The notes beneath the pieces are model-generated. The model was not told the DNA's origin. It did not search any database and saw only the letters and a program-made list of their open reading frames with translations. Shown one piece after another: positions 39,791 to 48,437 of a stretch of DNA of 64,000 nt (its first letter is position 1; every line of letters begins with the position of its first letter). Position numbers and translations under genes: made by a program. The DNA comes from Pseudomonas huaxiensis (lineage in GTDB: Bacteria > Pseudomonadota > Gammaproteobacteria > Pseudomonadales > Pseudomonadaceae), in the NCBI RefSeq assembly GCF_003231275.1, contig NZ_QKVL01000004.1, positions 62,001-126,000 on the forward strand. Direction: 5' to 3'.

Positions 39791-40588
39791 TCAGGTCTTG
39801 TCCTTGTTCAGGCGGTTGGCTGCCCAGGTCAGCACCAGTACGAAGAGGAAGTAGGAAATCACCAGGGCACTGTTGAAGTGGCCACTGCTGTTACGCATGT
39901 TGTTGAGGTAGACCTGCAGGGTCTCGTAGCGGGTGCCGACCAGCAGGTTGGCGAAGACGAACTCGCCGAACAGGAACGAGAACGACAGCAGCAGTGCCAC
40001 CATCAGGCCCTTGCGCAGGTTCGGCAGCACCACCAGGAACGCCGCCTGCCAGGTGCTGGCACCGAGCAGTTGGGCGGCGTCCATCAGGTCGCGCAGGTTG
40101 ATCGCCTGGAGGTTGTTGGTGATCGCCCGGTACATGAACGGCAGGGCCACGGTGAAGTAGCAGCCGATCAGAATCCACGGCGTGCCGACCATGGCCATCG
40201 GCCCCGAGCCGTAGAGTTGCAGCAGCCCCACCGAGGACACCACCGGCGGCACGGCGAAGGGCAGCAGGATGAGGATGTTCATCAGTGCGTCGAGTCGCGG
40301 GAAGTGGTAGTGCACCACGAACAGCAGCGGCAGGATCAGCAGCACCGACAGCAGCAGCGCGCCGACGCAGACCAGCAGCGACTGGGCGAAGGCGGTGAGG
40401 AAGCGCGGGTCGCTCCACAGCGCCACATACCATTTGAAGGTCAGGCCGCTGGGCAGCAGGCTCGCCGACCAACTGGTGGACAGCGAATACAGCAGCGTGC
40501 CGGCCAGCGGCAACAGCAGGATCAGGAACAGCACCCAGACCACGAGTCGGTGGTAGAGGCGGCTGGCCCCCGGTTCAGCGCGCAACAT
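39791..40588 (-). CDS. ABC importer permease subunit 2
   Basis: A 265-residue inner-membrane protein with six hydrophobic segments. The EAA-type coupling motif is in DLMDAAQLLGASTWQAAFLV. The length and the pairing with a second permease fit the PotB/PotC-type importers. It overlaps the first permease gene by 14 bp, indicating translational coupling. Confidence 0.9.
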   Translation of the reverse strand: MLRAEPGASRLYHRLVVWVLFLILLLPLAGTLLYSLSTSWSASLLPSGLTFKWYVALWSDPRFLTAFAQSLLVCVGALLLSVLLILPLLFVVHYHFPRLDALMNILILLPFAVPPVVSSVGLLQLYGSGPMAMVGTPWILIGCYFTVALPFMYRAITNNLQAINLRDLMDAAQLLGASTWQAAFLVVLPNLRKGLMVALLLSFSFLFGEFVFANLLVGTRYETLQVYLNNMRNSSGHFNSALVISYFLFVLVLTWAANRLNKDKT

Positions 40589-41417
40589 GGTAGCTCCTCT
40601 TCAGCAGCCATTGATGGACCAGGGTCACCAGGCTCATCAGCCCGACGAGGATGATCGCGAGGGCACTGGCCAGGTTCGGGTCGAGGGAAATATCACCGGC
40701 CACCAGCGCGGCGATGCGGATCGGCAGCACGTTGAAGTTGCCGGTGGTCAGCGCGTACACCGTGGCGTAGGCGCCGAGGGCGTTGGCCAGGAGGATGACG
40801 AAGGTGCCCAGCAGCGCCGGGGTCAGCACCGGCAGGCCGATATGCCGCCAGTACTGCCAGGCGTTGGCGCCGAGCAACGCGGCAGATTCGCGCCAGTCTT
40901 CGCGCAGGGCATCGAAGGCCGGGTAGAGCAGCAGCACGCCGAGCGGAATCTGGAAGTAGGTATAGAGGATGATCAGCCCGGTCTTGGAATAGAGGTTGAA
41001 GTCCTCGATCAGCCCGGCCTGCTTGAGCGCCAGGGTCAGGGCGCCGTTGAAGCCGAGGAGGATGATGAAGGCGAAAGCCAGCGGCACCCCGGAGAAGTTG
41101 CTGGTCATGTTGGCGAAGGCGTTGACGAAATCGCGCAGGCGCGAGTCGACTCGCTGCAGCGAATAGGCGCCGAGCACCGCGATCACGATTCCGAACAGGC
41201 TCGACCAGAAGCTGATTTCCAGGCTGTGCTGGATCGCCTGGCGGTAGAACTTCGAGGCGAAGATCTTGCTGAAATTGTCCAGGCCCCAGCCACTTTCGGC
41301 TTGCAGGCTGTGGATCGCTACCCAGGCCAGCGGGGCGATCTGGAAAATGATGAAGAACACTGCGAAGGGCAGCAGGCACAGCAGCGCTAGCCACTTGCCG
41401 CGGGTCAGCGGATTCAC
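40575..41417 (-). CDS. ABC importer permease subunit 1
   Basis: A 280-residue membrane permease of the same type, with the coupling motif in DWRESAALLGANAWQYWRHI. I chose the GTG at 41417, overlapping the TGA of the phosphodiesterase gene (GTGA) with GGAG correctly placed; a longer frame to 41483 would run into that gene. The N-terminus NPLTRGKWLALLCLLPFAVF begins the first membrane span. Confidence 0.88.
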   Translation of the reverse strand: MNPLTRGKWLALLCLLPFAVFFIIFQIAPLAWVAIHSLQAESGWGLDNFSKIFASKFYRQAIQHSLEISFWSSLFGIVIAVLGAYSLQRVDSRLRDFVNAFANMTSNFSGVPLAFAFIILLGFNGALTLALKQAGLIEDFNLYSKTGLIILYTYFQIPLGVLLLYPAFDALREDWRESAALLGANAWQYWRHIGLPVLTPALLGTFVILLANALGAYATVYALTTGNFNVLPIRIAALVAGDISLDPNLASALAIILVGLMSLVTLVHQWLLKRSYHVAR

Positions 41418-42220
41418 GAAAGCAACTCCCGGCAGAACGGTTTGTCGTGGGCCACACCGAGCAACTCGCAGATCGTGCCGCACAGCTCGGTTTGCAGGGG
41501 CTTGGCGTTGGGGTCGAGGCTGAAGCCGTCGCCGAACACGAACAGCGGCACGTCACGTTCTTCCGGCAGCAGGCCGTTGTGCGAGCGGTCGTTGTTCATG
41601 CCGTGATCGGCGGTGACCAGCACCTGATAGCCCTCGGCGAGCCAGGTGCCGAGGTAATCGGCCAGGAGAACATCGGCGCTGCGTGCGCTGTTGCGGTACT
41701 GGCTGCTGTCGAGGCCATGGCGGTGGCCGGCGTCGTCGATGTTCATCGGGTGCACCAGGAGAAAGCCGGGTTGATGCTTGCGCCGCAGGTACTCGGCGTC
41801 GGCGAACAGGTGCGAGTCCGGGTAGTGGTCGGCGTAATAGAACAGGCCGTGCTGGATCGGCATCTTGGGCGCGTTCGTATGGCGATCGCGCACCGGGTCG
41901 AACGGCGTGCGGTTGTACAGTTCGCTGACCCAGTGATACGCCGCCGCTGCGGTCCCCACGCCGGCATCGCGGGCGTAGTGGAAGATGCTGCGTTCGCGGG
42001 ACAGGCGGGACACCTGGTTGTGCACGATGCCGCTGTCGATCGGTGGTACACCGGTGAGAATGCATTCGTAGAGCGGGCGGGACAGCGCCGGAAGCTCGCA
42101 TTCAAGACGGTACAGCGCGGCGCGGTCAGCTTCGACGTAGGCGTGCAGGTGGCCCATGGCATGGTGCGCGACCTGGTGATTGAGACCGTCGAGCAGGACC
42201 AGGATGACGTTGTGGTTCAT
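41414..42220 (-). CDS. Alkaline-phosphatase-superfamily phosphodiesterase (NPP/PhnA-like)
   Basis: A 268-residue protein without a signal peptide. Metal-binding features of the superfamily are visible: VILVLLDGLN at the start, MNIDDAGHRHG near 170, and VTADHGM near 210. The nucleophile position appears as Ser in ELPALSRPLYECILTG. This branch includes nucleotide pyrophosphatases and phosphonoacetate hydrolase. Placement inside an ABC import operon suggests it hydrolyses the imported compound, a phosphodiester or phosphonate, in the cytoplasm. GGAGCTTCC before the ATG at 42220 supports the start. Confidence 0.85.
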   Translation of the reverse strand: MNHNVILVLLDGLNHQVAHHAMGHLHAYVEADRAALYRLECELPALSRPLYECILTGVPPIDSGIVHNQVSRLSRERSIFHYARDAGVGTAAAAYHWVSELYNRTPFDPVRDRHTNAPKMPIQHGLFYYADHYPDSHLFADAEYLRRKHQPGFLLVHPMNIDDAGHRHGLDSSQYRNSARSADVLLADYLGTWLAEGYQVLVTADHGMNNDRSHNGLLPEERDVPLFVFGDGFSLDPNAKPLQTELCGTICELLGVAHDKPFCRELLS

Positions 42221-42248
42221 TGGAAGCTCCGAAAGCGGCGGTGCGGTC

Positions 42249-42315
42249 AATCGCGAGCAAGCTCGCTCCTACACGAACGACGCGATCGTCTGTAGGAGCG
42301 AGCTTGCTCGCGATT
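42249..42315. repeat. REPIN between the binding-protein and phosphodiesterase genes
   Basis: Inverted REP arms at 42249-42273 and 42291-42315 around a 17-base centre. A stable hairpin here, after the highly expressed binding-protein gene, may protect the upstream mRNA and lower expression of distal genes. Confidence 0.88.
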
Positions 42316-42320
42316 GGGCC

Positions 42321-43385
42321 TCACTCCATCTCGATGATGACCTGCTCCTGCCACTTCTGCGGCAGGGCCTTCGAGGTGGCTTCCCACGCCGCGGCATCCT
42401 TGATCGGCTGCGCGGCCTGGTATTGCTCGTTCGGCAGCAGCTTGGCCTGAACCTCAGCCGGCAGCTTCAGGTGGTCGGCGCGTATCGGCCGGGCGTGACC
42501 GATGGCCAGGTTGGTCTGGCCGGCATCGCTGAAGATGTACTCGCGGGTCAACTTGGCCGCGTTCGGGTGCTTGGCGTATTTGTTGATGATGGTGGTGTAG
42601 CCGGAAATCACCGAGCCATCGGACGGGATCAGCACTTCGAAGCGCTTCGGATCGATCTGCTCGCGGTAGCTCAGGCCGTTGAAGTCCCAGACCACGCCCA
42701 CTTCGATCTCACCCTTTTCCAGCGTCTGGATGGTCGGGTTGGCCAGCGACAGGCGCTTCTGCTGGGCCAGCTTGGTGAACAGTTGCAGGCCCGGCTCGAT
42801 GTTCTTCTCGTCGCCCTTGTAGGCGATGGCTGCGGCCAGTACGCCGTTGGCGGCCTGGGCGGCGGTGCCGACGTCACCGATGGCGACCTTGTACTTGCCC
42901 TTTTCCAGGTCATGCCAGGTCTTCGGGATGTCTTCTTCCTTCACCAGTTGTTTGTTGACGATGAAGGCGATAGTGCCGGTATAGGCCAGCGCCCAGTGGC
43001 CGTCCTGATCCTTGGCCCAGTCGGGCACTTGGTCCCAGGTGCTTGGCTTGTACGGCTGGGTCACGCCCTTGGTCACCGCGATCGGTCCGAAGGCAGCGCC
43101 GACGTCACCGATATCGGCGCTGGCGTTGTCTTTCTCGGCATCGAACTTGGCCACTTCCTGGGCCGAACTCATATCGGTGTCCATGTGCTTGAGACCGTAC
43201 TTGCTGGCCAGGTCGGCCCAGGTCCCTTTCCAGTTGGCCCAGGCGTCGGGCATGCCGACGCTGTTCACGGTGCCTTCCTTGCGGGCAGCGTCTTCGAGGG
43301 CTTTGAGATCGGTGTCGGCGGCGACGGCCGAGTGGGACAGGGCAATGCTCGCGCCTAACAGAGAGGCCAGGAAAAGCTGTTTCAT
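42321..43385 (-). CDS. ABC importer periplasmic substrate-binding protein
   Basis: A 354-residue protein. Residues 1-22 are a signal peptide ending SAVAA. The rest is a type-2 periplasmic binding fold of the iron/polyamine/2-aminoethylphosphonate cluster (KEGTVNSVGMPDAWANWKGT; GKYKVAIGDVGTAAQAANGV; YIFSDAGQTNLAIGHARPIR). The ligand cannot be fixed from sequence. It is the first gene of the five-gene importer operon (plus possibly the HAD gene) and is divergent from the GntR regulator. Confidence 0.88.
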   Translation of the reverse strand: MKQLFLASLLGASIALSHSAVAADTDLKALEDAARKEGTVNSVGMPDAWANWKGTWADLASKYGLKHMDTDMSSAQEVAKFDAEKDNASADIGDVGAAFGPIAVTKGVTQPYKPSTWDQVPDWAKDQDGHWALAYTGTIAFIVNKQLVKEEDIPKTWHDLEKGKYKVAIGDVGTAAQAANGVLAAAIAYKGDEKNIEPGLQLFTKLAQQKRLSLANPTIQTLEKGEIEVGVVWDFNGLSYREQIDPKRFEVLIPSDGSVISGYTTIINKYAKHPNAAKLTREYIFSDAGQTNLAIGHARPIRADHLKLPAEVQAKLLPNEQYQAAQPIKDAAAWEATSKALPQKWQEQVIIEME

Positions 43386-43450
43386 CCGAAGCTCCTTAAT
43401 GGGGTGCCTTGCAAAACGTGTAAAGGGGTAAGACGTCGTTGCGGTTCGGT

Positions 43451-43462
43451 TGGTCTAGGTCA
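43451..43462. promoter_or_regulatory. GntR/UTRA operator near the ABC operon start
   Basis: TGGTCTAGGTCA is a near-palindrome sharing TGG-N-CTAG with the site next to the regulator. It lies 66 bp upstream of the binding-protein ATG. It also resembles PhnF-type sites (TGGTATAGACCA). Confidence 0.5.
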
Positions 43463-43492
43463 GCAATACCTGAGCCAAGGTAGGGAGGTTGC

Positions 43493-43510
43493 GTGACAGT
43501 TTGATGTCGA
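43493..43510 (-). promoter_or_regulatory. PhoB-box-like site facing the ABC operon
   Basis: Read on the minus strand, TCGACATCAAACTGTCAC matches 14 of 18 bases of the PhoB box CTGTCATAAAACTGTCAC. It is about 110 bp upstream of the binding-protein gene. A phosphate-starvation role would suit a phosphoester or phosphonate operon. Confidence 0.4.
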
Positions 43511-43705
43511 GGCGCTAATCCGAGGCTTGCCAACTGACCTTGGGCTTACAGCGTAGACCAGATGAAAAACCCCGCCCGACAAGGCTTTGGCCGGACACGA
43601 AGGCAAGCGCCCGGTGACCTTGTCATCTACTGTTCATTTGTTTTGCCTAGGCTTGAGAGGTTGTCCGGCATTGCGTCGCTGCTCCGTCATGGGGCTGTGC
43701 ACAGG

Positions 43706-43719
43706 CTGGACTAGTCCAG
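43706..43719. promoter_or_regulatory. GntR/UTRA operator at the regulator's own promoter
   Basis: CTGGACTAGTCCAG is a perfect 14-bp palindrome ending 14 bp before the gntR ATG and just ahead of its AAGGAA ribosome-binding site, consistent with autorepression. Confidence 0.6.
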
Positions 43720-43733
43720 AAAGGAACCCGTTG

Positions 43734-44447
43734 ATGCACGCACTGCCGCCACGCGCAGTAACAGCGATCTGCCATGCCCTGCAGGAGCAGATCGAACACG
43801 GCTTGCTCGCTTCGGGCTGCAAGCTGCCGGCCGAACGCAAGCTCAGTGAAGTATTCGACACCACCCGCATCACTTTGCGTGAGGCACTGGTGCAGTTGGA
43901 GGCGCAGGGCCTGATTTACCGTGAAGAGCGGCGCGGTTGGTTTGTCGCGCCGCAGCGGCTGACCTACGACCTGATCGAGCGTAGTCACTTCCACGCCATG
44001 GTCCGCGACCAGGGCCGCACCCCGGCGACCGAACTGCTGTCGGCGCGCTTGCTGCCGGCCGCGGCGGCAATCTGTGCGCGGCTGCAGCGTCCGCCGTTGT
44101 CGAGCGTGATCCAGATCTGCCGCCTGCGTCGCATCGACGGGCGGGCAGTGCTGTATGCCGAGCACTACCTGAACCCGGATTACTTTCCGGGAATTCTTGA
44201 GCACGACCTCGGCCAGTCACTGACCGAAATCTACGCCCAGCACTACGACATCCATTACGGGCGGGTGCGTTTCGAGATATTGCCGACTGCCTTGCCCGCG
44301 GCGGCGGCTTCGGCGCTGAAGGTGACGCCGGGCAGTGCCGGCCTGCACATTACCCGAGTCAACAGCGACCAGGCGGGGCGCTTGATCGACTGTGACCTGG
44401 AGTACTGGCGGCACGATGCGATCCGCATTCGTGCCGACGCCGGCTAA
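43734..44447 (+). CDS. GntR-family (HutC/UTRA type) transcriptional regulator
   Basis: A 237-residue regulator. The GntR winged helix covers CHALQEQIEHGLLASGCKLP and AERKLSEVFDTTRITLREAL (about residues 12-52). The effector domain with RVRFEILPTALPAAAASALK and a closing CDLEYWRHDAIRI is the UTRA fold, which binds small phosphorylated, sugar or phosphonate ligands. AAGGAACCC precedes the ATG at 43734. Divergent from the ABC operon, with shared operators, so it likely represses the importer until the ligand appears. Its TAA overlaps the mechanosensitive-channel stop codon. Confidence 0.9.
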   Translation: MHALPPRAVTAICHALQEQIEHGLLASGCKLPAERKLSEVFDTTRITLREALVQLEAQGLIYREERRGWFVAPQRLTYDLIERSHFHAMVRDQGRTPATELLSARLLPAAAAICARLQRPPLSSVIQICRLRRIDGRAVLYAEHYLNPDYFPGILEHDLGQSLTEIYAQHYDIHYGRVRFEILPTALPAAAASALKVTPGSAGLHITRVNSDQAGRLIDCDLEYWRHDAIRIRADAG

Positions 44448-46603
44448 GCGTTTTCAGTGCCGGTGGCAGGCGTGCTGCCCGGTGTGGTGAGGACCTGCAC
44501 CGACAGGCGCGGGGTTGCCAGGTCAAGTCCGGCTTCGTCGAGGCGGCGCTTGAGTGCCAGGTTGAAGGCCCGGGAGACTTCCCACTGCTTGATCGGCGCG
44601 GTCTTGAACCGCGCCCGCAGAATCGCCGAGCCGGATTCGAAGCTTTCCACACCCTGCAACTCCAGCGGCGACCAGATATTGCGGCGTTGCAGTGGGTCGT
44701 TGCGCATCTTCTGCCCGACATCGCGGATCAGGGTAATGGCCTGGTCGATGTTCATGCTGTGGGGAATGGCGATGCGGAAGATCGCGTAGCCGAACTCACG
44801 GGAGTAGTTCTTGATGCTCTTGATCTCGCTGAACGGGATGGTGTGAACGATACCGTCGATGTCACGCAGGCGCACGGTGCGGATGGTCAGGCCTTCGACC
44901 GTGCCGAGGTGGCCGCCGACATCGACGTAGTCGTCGATGGCCAGGGAGTCTTCGATGATGATGAACAGCCCGGTGATCAGGTCGGCCACCAGCGACTGTG
45001 CGCCGAAGCCGATCGCCAGGCCGATGACACCGGCACCGGCGAGCAGCGGCGTGACGTTCATGCCCATGTTCGCCAGGGCGACGATCAGCGCAATGATGAA
45101 GATCGCCACGAACAGCACGTTGCGGATCAGCGGCATCATGGTCTGCGCGCGGGCATTGGCCAGGCCCTTGCGCGAGCGGGTGAGGGCGTGGTGCACGGCG
45201 GTGTCGGCGAGGATCCACACCAGCCACGCGGCAATCAGGGTGCCGGCGAGTCCGATCAGGCGCATGGCGACCTCATGGCCTTCGCCCTCGGCGAAGGCGA
45301 TCAGCGAAAAGCCCCAGACCCGCAGGCCGAGTTCGATGAACAGCAGCCAGATGATCATGTGCACCAGGGTGTAGCCGAAACTGCGCAGGCGCTCGGTGTA
45401 CACCGCCTGGCGCCGGTTGGCGCGACGCGGCTTGAGCGCGTGGCGGCGAACCAGGCCATTGATCACCATGCACAGGATGACCAGCACGGTGCACATCAGC
45501 GACTGGCGCAACGCCGTACTGGTATCCCCGGCGGAAACGAAGGTGGCGAACAGGGAAATCCCCACCAGCACCAGCGCTGGCAGGAACCAGAAGCTGCCGA
45601 GGATTTCGATGGTGTCACTCAGTGCCTTGCGTTTGAGGCGCTGGGCCAGCGGCTGGTTGCGGATCAGGTGGGCAATGGGGCGACGGAAGCGCAGGATGAA
45701 CAGCGCCGTCGACAAGGCTGCCAGCACATTGGCCAGGGTCGCCAGCGCGTGAGCCAGGTGGCCGCCGAGGGCGAGGGAAAGACGCGGATCGTTCATCGCC
45801 TCGCCAAAGGCGGCGAAGCTGCCGATCAGCCACAACGGGCGGAATGCCTGGTGCCGGAGGATGTGCAGGGCGCGGTGGCGATGAGGGCCGTCCAGCAGGG
45901 AGAAGGCGATCACGCAGATGGCCGAGAAGCAGGTACCCACCACCAGCGCATAGGCCAGCACCATGGCCAGGGATTTGCCCAGCGACGAGGGCAGGGCGAA
46001 GCTCAGGTAGACCGTGATCACCAGCGCGACCAGCCAGGGGCCGAGTTTGCGCAGGGCGAAGCGCACCAGGTCCCAGGTGCGTGGGTGCTGTGGCAGTTCT
46101 TCGGTCAGGCCGAAGCGCAGGCGCACCTGGTGACCGACCCAGTTCAGCGCGTAGGCCAGCAGACTCCACAGGGCGATGATGGCGATGAAGCCGAAGAACA
46201 TCGCCGGCCATTGCTGCACCGGGACTTGCAACGCGACCAGCTCGATCTGCGCCAGCTCCATTTCCGCGGCCCAGCGCTTGAACGGGCTGGCCTCGCCGCT
46301 GAACTGCTTTTCCAGCTCGGCGAAAGTGCTGCCGATCAATCCCAGCACGCCCTGTTCCGGCTCGGGCTGGGCTTTGCGGGTGCTGTCGCGAAGCTTCTTC
46401 AGATCGTTGAGCAGGCGGCTGCGTTGCTGGTCGTTTTCCAGGGTGGTGATGACTTCATCGAGGGACTTGCCCAGCGGTTCGCTGGCTTCCGGCTGCGCTG
46501 TACTGCCACCGCCGAGCAGGCTGGGCAGGCCGGCGGCGTGCACCGGGCCGAGGGCGCCGAACAACAACAGGAAAAGGGCGAGACAACGCAGGAAGGCAGG
46601 CAC
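44444..46603 (-). CDS. MscS-family mechanosensitive channel (YbiO-like)
   Basis: A 719-residue inner-membrane channel. A signal peptide (AFLRCLALFLLLFGALGPVH) precedes a periplasmic helical region (to about 150), some ten hydrophobic segments, then the MscS pore helix LLAGAGVIGLAIGFGAQSLV and the beta domain DYVDVGGHLGTVEGLTIRTV. The length and N-terminal domain match YbiO-type channels that respond to osmotic downshift. I chose the GTG at 46603, which gives a proper signal peptide; a GTG at 46624 is an alternative without better signals. Confidence 0.88.
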   Translation of the reverse strand: MPAFLRCLALFLLLFGALGPVHAAGLPSLLGGGSTAQPEASEPLGKSLDEVITTLENDQQRSRLLNDLKKLRDSTRKAQPEPEQGVLGLIGSTFAELEKQFSGEASPFKRWAAEMELAQIELVALQVPVQQWPAMFFGFIAIIALWSLLAYALNWVGHQVRLRFGLTEELPQHPRTWDLVRFALRKLGPWLVALVITVYLSFALPSSLGKSLAMVLAYALVVGTCFSAICVIAFSLLDGPHRHRALHILRHQAFRPLWLIGSFAAFGEAMNDPRLSLALGGHLAHALATLANVLAALSTALFILRFRRPIAHLIRNQPLAQRLKRKALSDTIEILGSFWFLPALVLVGISLFATFVSAGDTSTALRQSLMCTVLVILCMVINGLVRRHALKPRRANRRQAVYTERLRSFGYTLVHMIIWLLFIELGLRVWGFSLIAFAEGEGHEVAMRLIGLAGTLIAAWLVWILADTAVHHALTRSRKGLANARAQTMMPLIRNVLFVAIFIIALIVALANMGMNVTPLLAGAGVIGLAIGFGAQSLVADLITGLFIIIEDSLAIDDYVDVGGHLGTVEGLTIRTVRLRDIDGIVHTIPFSEIKSIKNYSREFGYAIFRIAIPHSMNIDQAITLIRDVGQKMRNDPLQRRNIWSPLELQGVESFESGSAILRARFKTAPIKQWEVSRAFNLALKRRLDEAGLDLATPRLSVQVLTTPGSTPATGTENA

Positions 46604-46650
46604 CGGACGATCAACCTCAAACACGTGATCGGCGCAGTGTAGAGCATTTG

Positions 46651-46815
46651 TCAGGCGAGTTTCTCGAGGATCTTCCAGACCATGATGCCGAGTATCGAAA
46701 GCATGCCCAGCCACATCATCAGCACCCCGTAATTGCTTTCACGCTTGCTGAAGCCGATGGTCAGCAGGATCAGGCCGGCGAGCACCGGGAGGAACATCGA
46801 GTGAAACGCGGACAT
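46651..46815 (-). CDS. Small two-span membrane protein (54 aa)
   Basis: A 54-residue protein, MSAFHSMFLPVLAGLILLTI at the start, with two hydrophobic segments separated by GFSKRESNYG and ending KILEKLA. AAGGATC lies 8 bases before the ATG at 46815. It is 47 bp upstream of the mechanosensitive channel start on the same strand, so the two may be co-transcribed. No family is recognised. Confidence 0.65.
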   Translation of the reverse strand: MSAFHSMFLPVLAGLILLTIGFSKRESNYGVLMMWLGMLSILGIMVWKILEKLA

Positions 46816-46960
46816 GCGCAAGATCCTTCTTCTTCCTGGGAAATGTCTGGCTTGAGCATAGGCGCAAATAGCTGGGAGGGGGTTGACCGGTGTCACAGTC
46901 CGCGCAAACGGGTCGTCCACGCGGGTCGGAAACTGCGGGGCAGAGCGCCCCGCGTCGATT

Positions 46961-48250
46961 TCAGGGCAGCTCGCGGCTGCGGTAGAAGGCGGTCAGCACC
47001 TTGACCAGATGCGCCAGGTCCTGGCTGCCGCACAGCTCGCGGATCGAGTGCATGGCGAAGGTCGGCAGGCCGATATCGACGGTGCGCACGCCAAGGCTGC
47101 TGGCGATGATCGGGCCGATGGTCGAGCCACAGCCCATGTCACTACGGACCACGAAGCTCTGTACCGGGACTTCCTCGGCCATGCACAGGTGGCGGAAGAA
47201 GCCGGCGGTTTCGCTGTTGGTGGCGTAGCGCTGGTTGTTGTTGACCTTGATCACCGGGCCGGCGTTGAGTTTCGGGCCGTGGTTGCCGTCGTGCTTGTCG
47301 GCGTAGTTGGGGTGCACGCCGTGGGCGTTGTCGGCCGAGACCAGCAGCGAGCGCTGGATGCTGCGCACGAACTCGTCGCCATCCGGCAGCAGGCGGCGCA
47401 GGGTCTGCTCCAGCATCGGGCCGTCGGCACCGCAGGCCGAGCACGAACCGACTTCTTCGTGGTCGGTGCAGACCAGCACGCAGGTTTCGTCGCTGTCGGC
47501 ATTGAGCAGCGCTTGCAGCCCGGCGTAGCAGGACAGCAGGTTGTCCAGCCGCGCGCCGGCGATGAACTCGCCGTGCAGGCCGATCAATGCAGCGTCCTGG
47601 GTGTCGTAAAAGCTCAGTTCGTAATCCAGCACCACGTCGGCGTTGAGGCCGTGTTCGCGAGCCAGTTGCTCGGTGAGCAGGGCGCGGAAGTCGACGCGTT
47701 CGTCACCGGCGACTTGCGCCAGGATCGGCGGCAGTTCCAGTTGCGGATTGATCGCCCAGCCTTCGTTGGCGGTGCGGTTGAGGTGGATCGCCAGGTTGGG
47801 GATCACGGCAATCGGCAGCTTGAAGTCCACCAGTTGGCTTTCCACCTTGCCGTCGCGGCGGAAGGTCACGCGGCCGGCCAGCGACAGGTCGCGGTCAAAC
47901 CAGGGCGCGAGCAGGGCGCCGCCGTAGACTTCCACGCCCAGTTGCCAGAAACCGTGGCGTTGCAGCTCCGGCTGTGGCTTGACCCGCAGGCACGGGCTGT
48001 CGGTGTGGGCGCCGACCAGGCGGATGCCTTCGAGCAGCGGCGAATGGCGGCCGAGCTTGAAGGCGATGATCGAAGAATCGTTGCGGGTCAGGTAGTAGCG
48101 ACCGCCGGGCACCGTGGCCCAACTGTCGCGCTCGTCCAGGCGCTGGTAGCCGGCGGCGTCGAGACGCTGGGCCAGGCTGGCGGTGGCATGGAAGGGCGTG
48201 GGGGAGGCTTTGAGGAAATCAATCAGGCCTTGGTTCAGGGCGTCGCGCAT
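46961..48250 (-). CDS. apeB: ApeB, M18-family aminopeptidase
   Basis: A 429-residue cytosolic zinc aminopeptidase. Visible marks of the M18 family are [15 protein letters not shown] (first metal His near 80), [20 protein letters not shown] (catalytic and metal Glu), [12 protein letters not shown], and [20 protein letters not shown] with the final His in [11 protein letters not shown]. It removes N-terminal residues, often acidic ones, from peptides. Monocistronic, with a REPIN upstream. Confidence 0.95.
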   Translation of the reverse strand: MRDALNQGLIDFLKASPTPFHATASLAQRLDAAGYQRLDERDSWATVPGGRYYLTRNDSSIIAFKLGRHSPLLEGIRLVGAHTDSPCLRVKPQPELQRHGFWQLGVEVYGGALLAPWFDRDLSLAGRVTFRRDGKVESQLVDFKLPIAVIPNLAIHLNRTANEGWAINPQLELPPILAQVAGDERVDFRALLTEQLAREHGLNADVVLDYELSFYDTQDAALIGLHGEFIAGARLDNLLSCYAGLQALLNADSDETCVLVCTDHEEVGSCSACGADGPMLEQTLRRLLPDGDEFVRSIQRSLLVSADNAHGVHPNYADKHDGNHGPKLNAGPVIKVNNNQRYATNSETAGFFRHLCMAEEVPVQSFVVRSDMGCGSTIGPIIASSLGVRTVDIGLPTFAMHSIRELCGSQDLAHLVKVLTAFYRSRELP

Positions 48251-48353
48251 AAGTCACTCCAGACAGCAATGGGCGCGAGTTTAACGCAGATGGTCGAGGG
48301 CTGACGCGGGTTTTTGTGGGGGTGAAGGGCTGTGTCGCAGGTAGGCTGGGGCT

Positions 48354-48412
48354 TCGCGAGCAAGCTCGCTCCTACGAGGGGTTATGGCCTGTAGGAGCGA
48401 GCTTGCTCGCGA
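48354..48412. repeat. REPIN between rluA and apeB
   Basis: TCGCGAGCAAGCTCGCTCCTAC (arm 48354-48375, first 20 bases TCGCGAGCAAGCTCGCTCCT) and its exact reverse complement at 48391-48412, with a 15-base centre. Confidence 0.88.
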
Positions 48413-48437
48413 TGGCCTTCAAAGTAGGCCCGCATTG

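Larger units (their letters stand above)
43386..43733. other. 348-bp divergent control region of the ABC operon and gntR
   Basis: No gene. It contains TGGTCTAGGTCA (43451-43462), a half-site GTAGACCA (43553-43560), the palindrome CTGGACTAGTCCAG (43706-43719), and a PhoB-box-like sequence on the minus strand (43510-43493). Confidence 0.6.

Noticed and set aside
43619..43640. A second Pho-box-like sequence (TTGTCATCTACTGTTCAT)
   Set aside because: The two half-repeats are 10 rather than 11 bases apart and the second is broken, so the match is not better than chance.
44687..46642. A 651-codon frame opposite the mechanosensitive channel
   Set aside because: Low-complexity Gln/Asp/His-rich shadow of a confirmed membrane protein gene.
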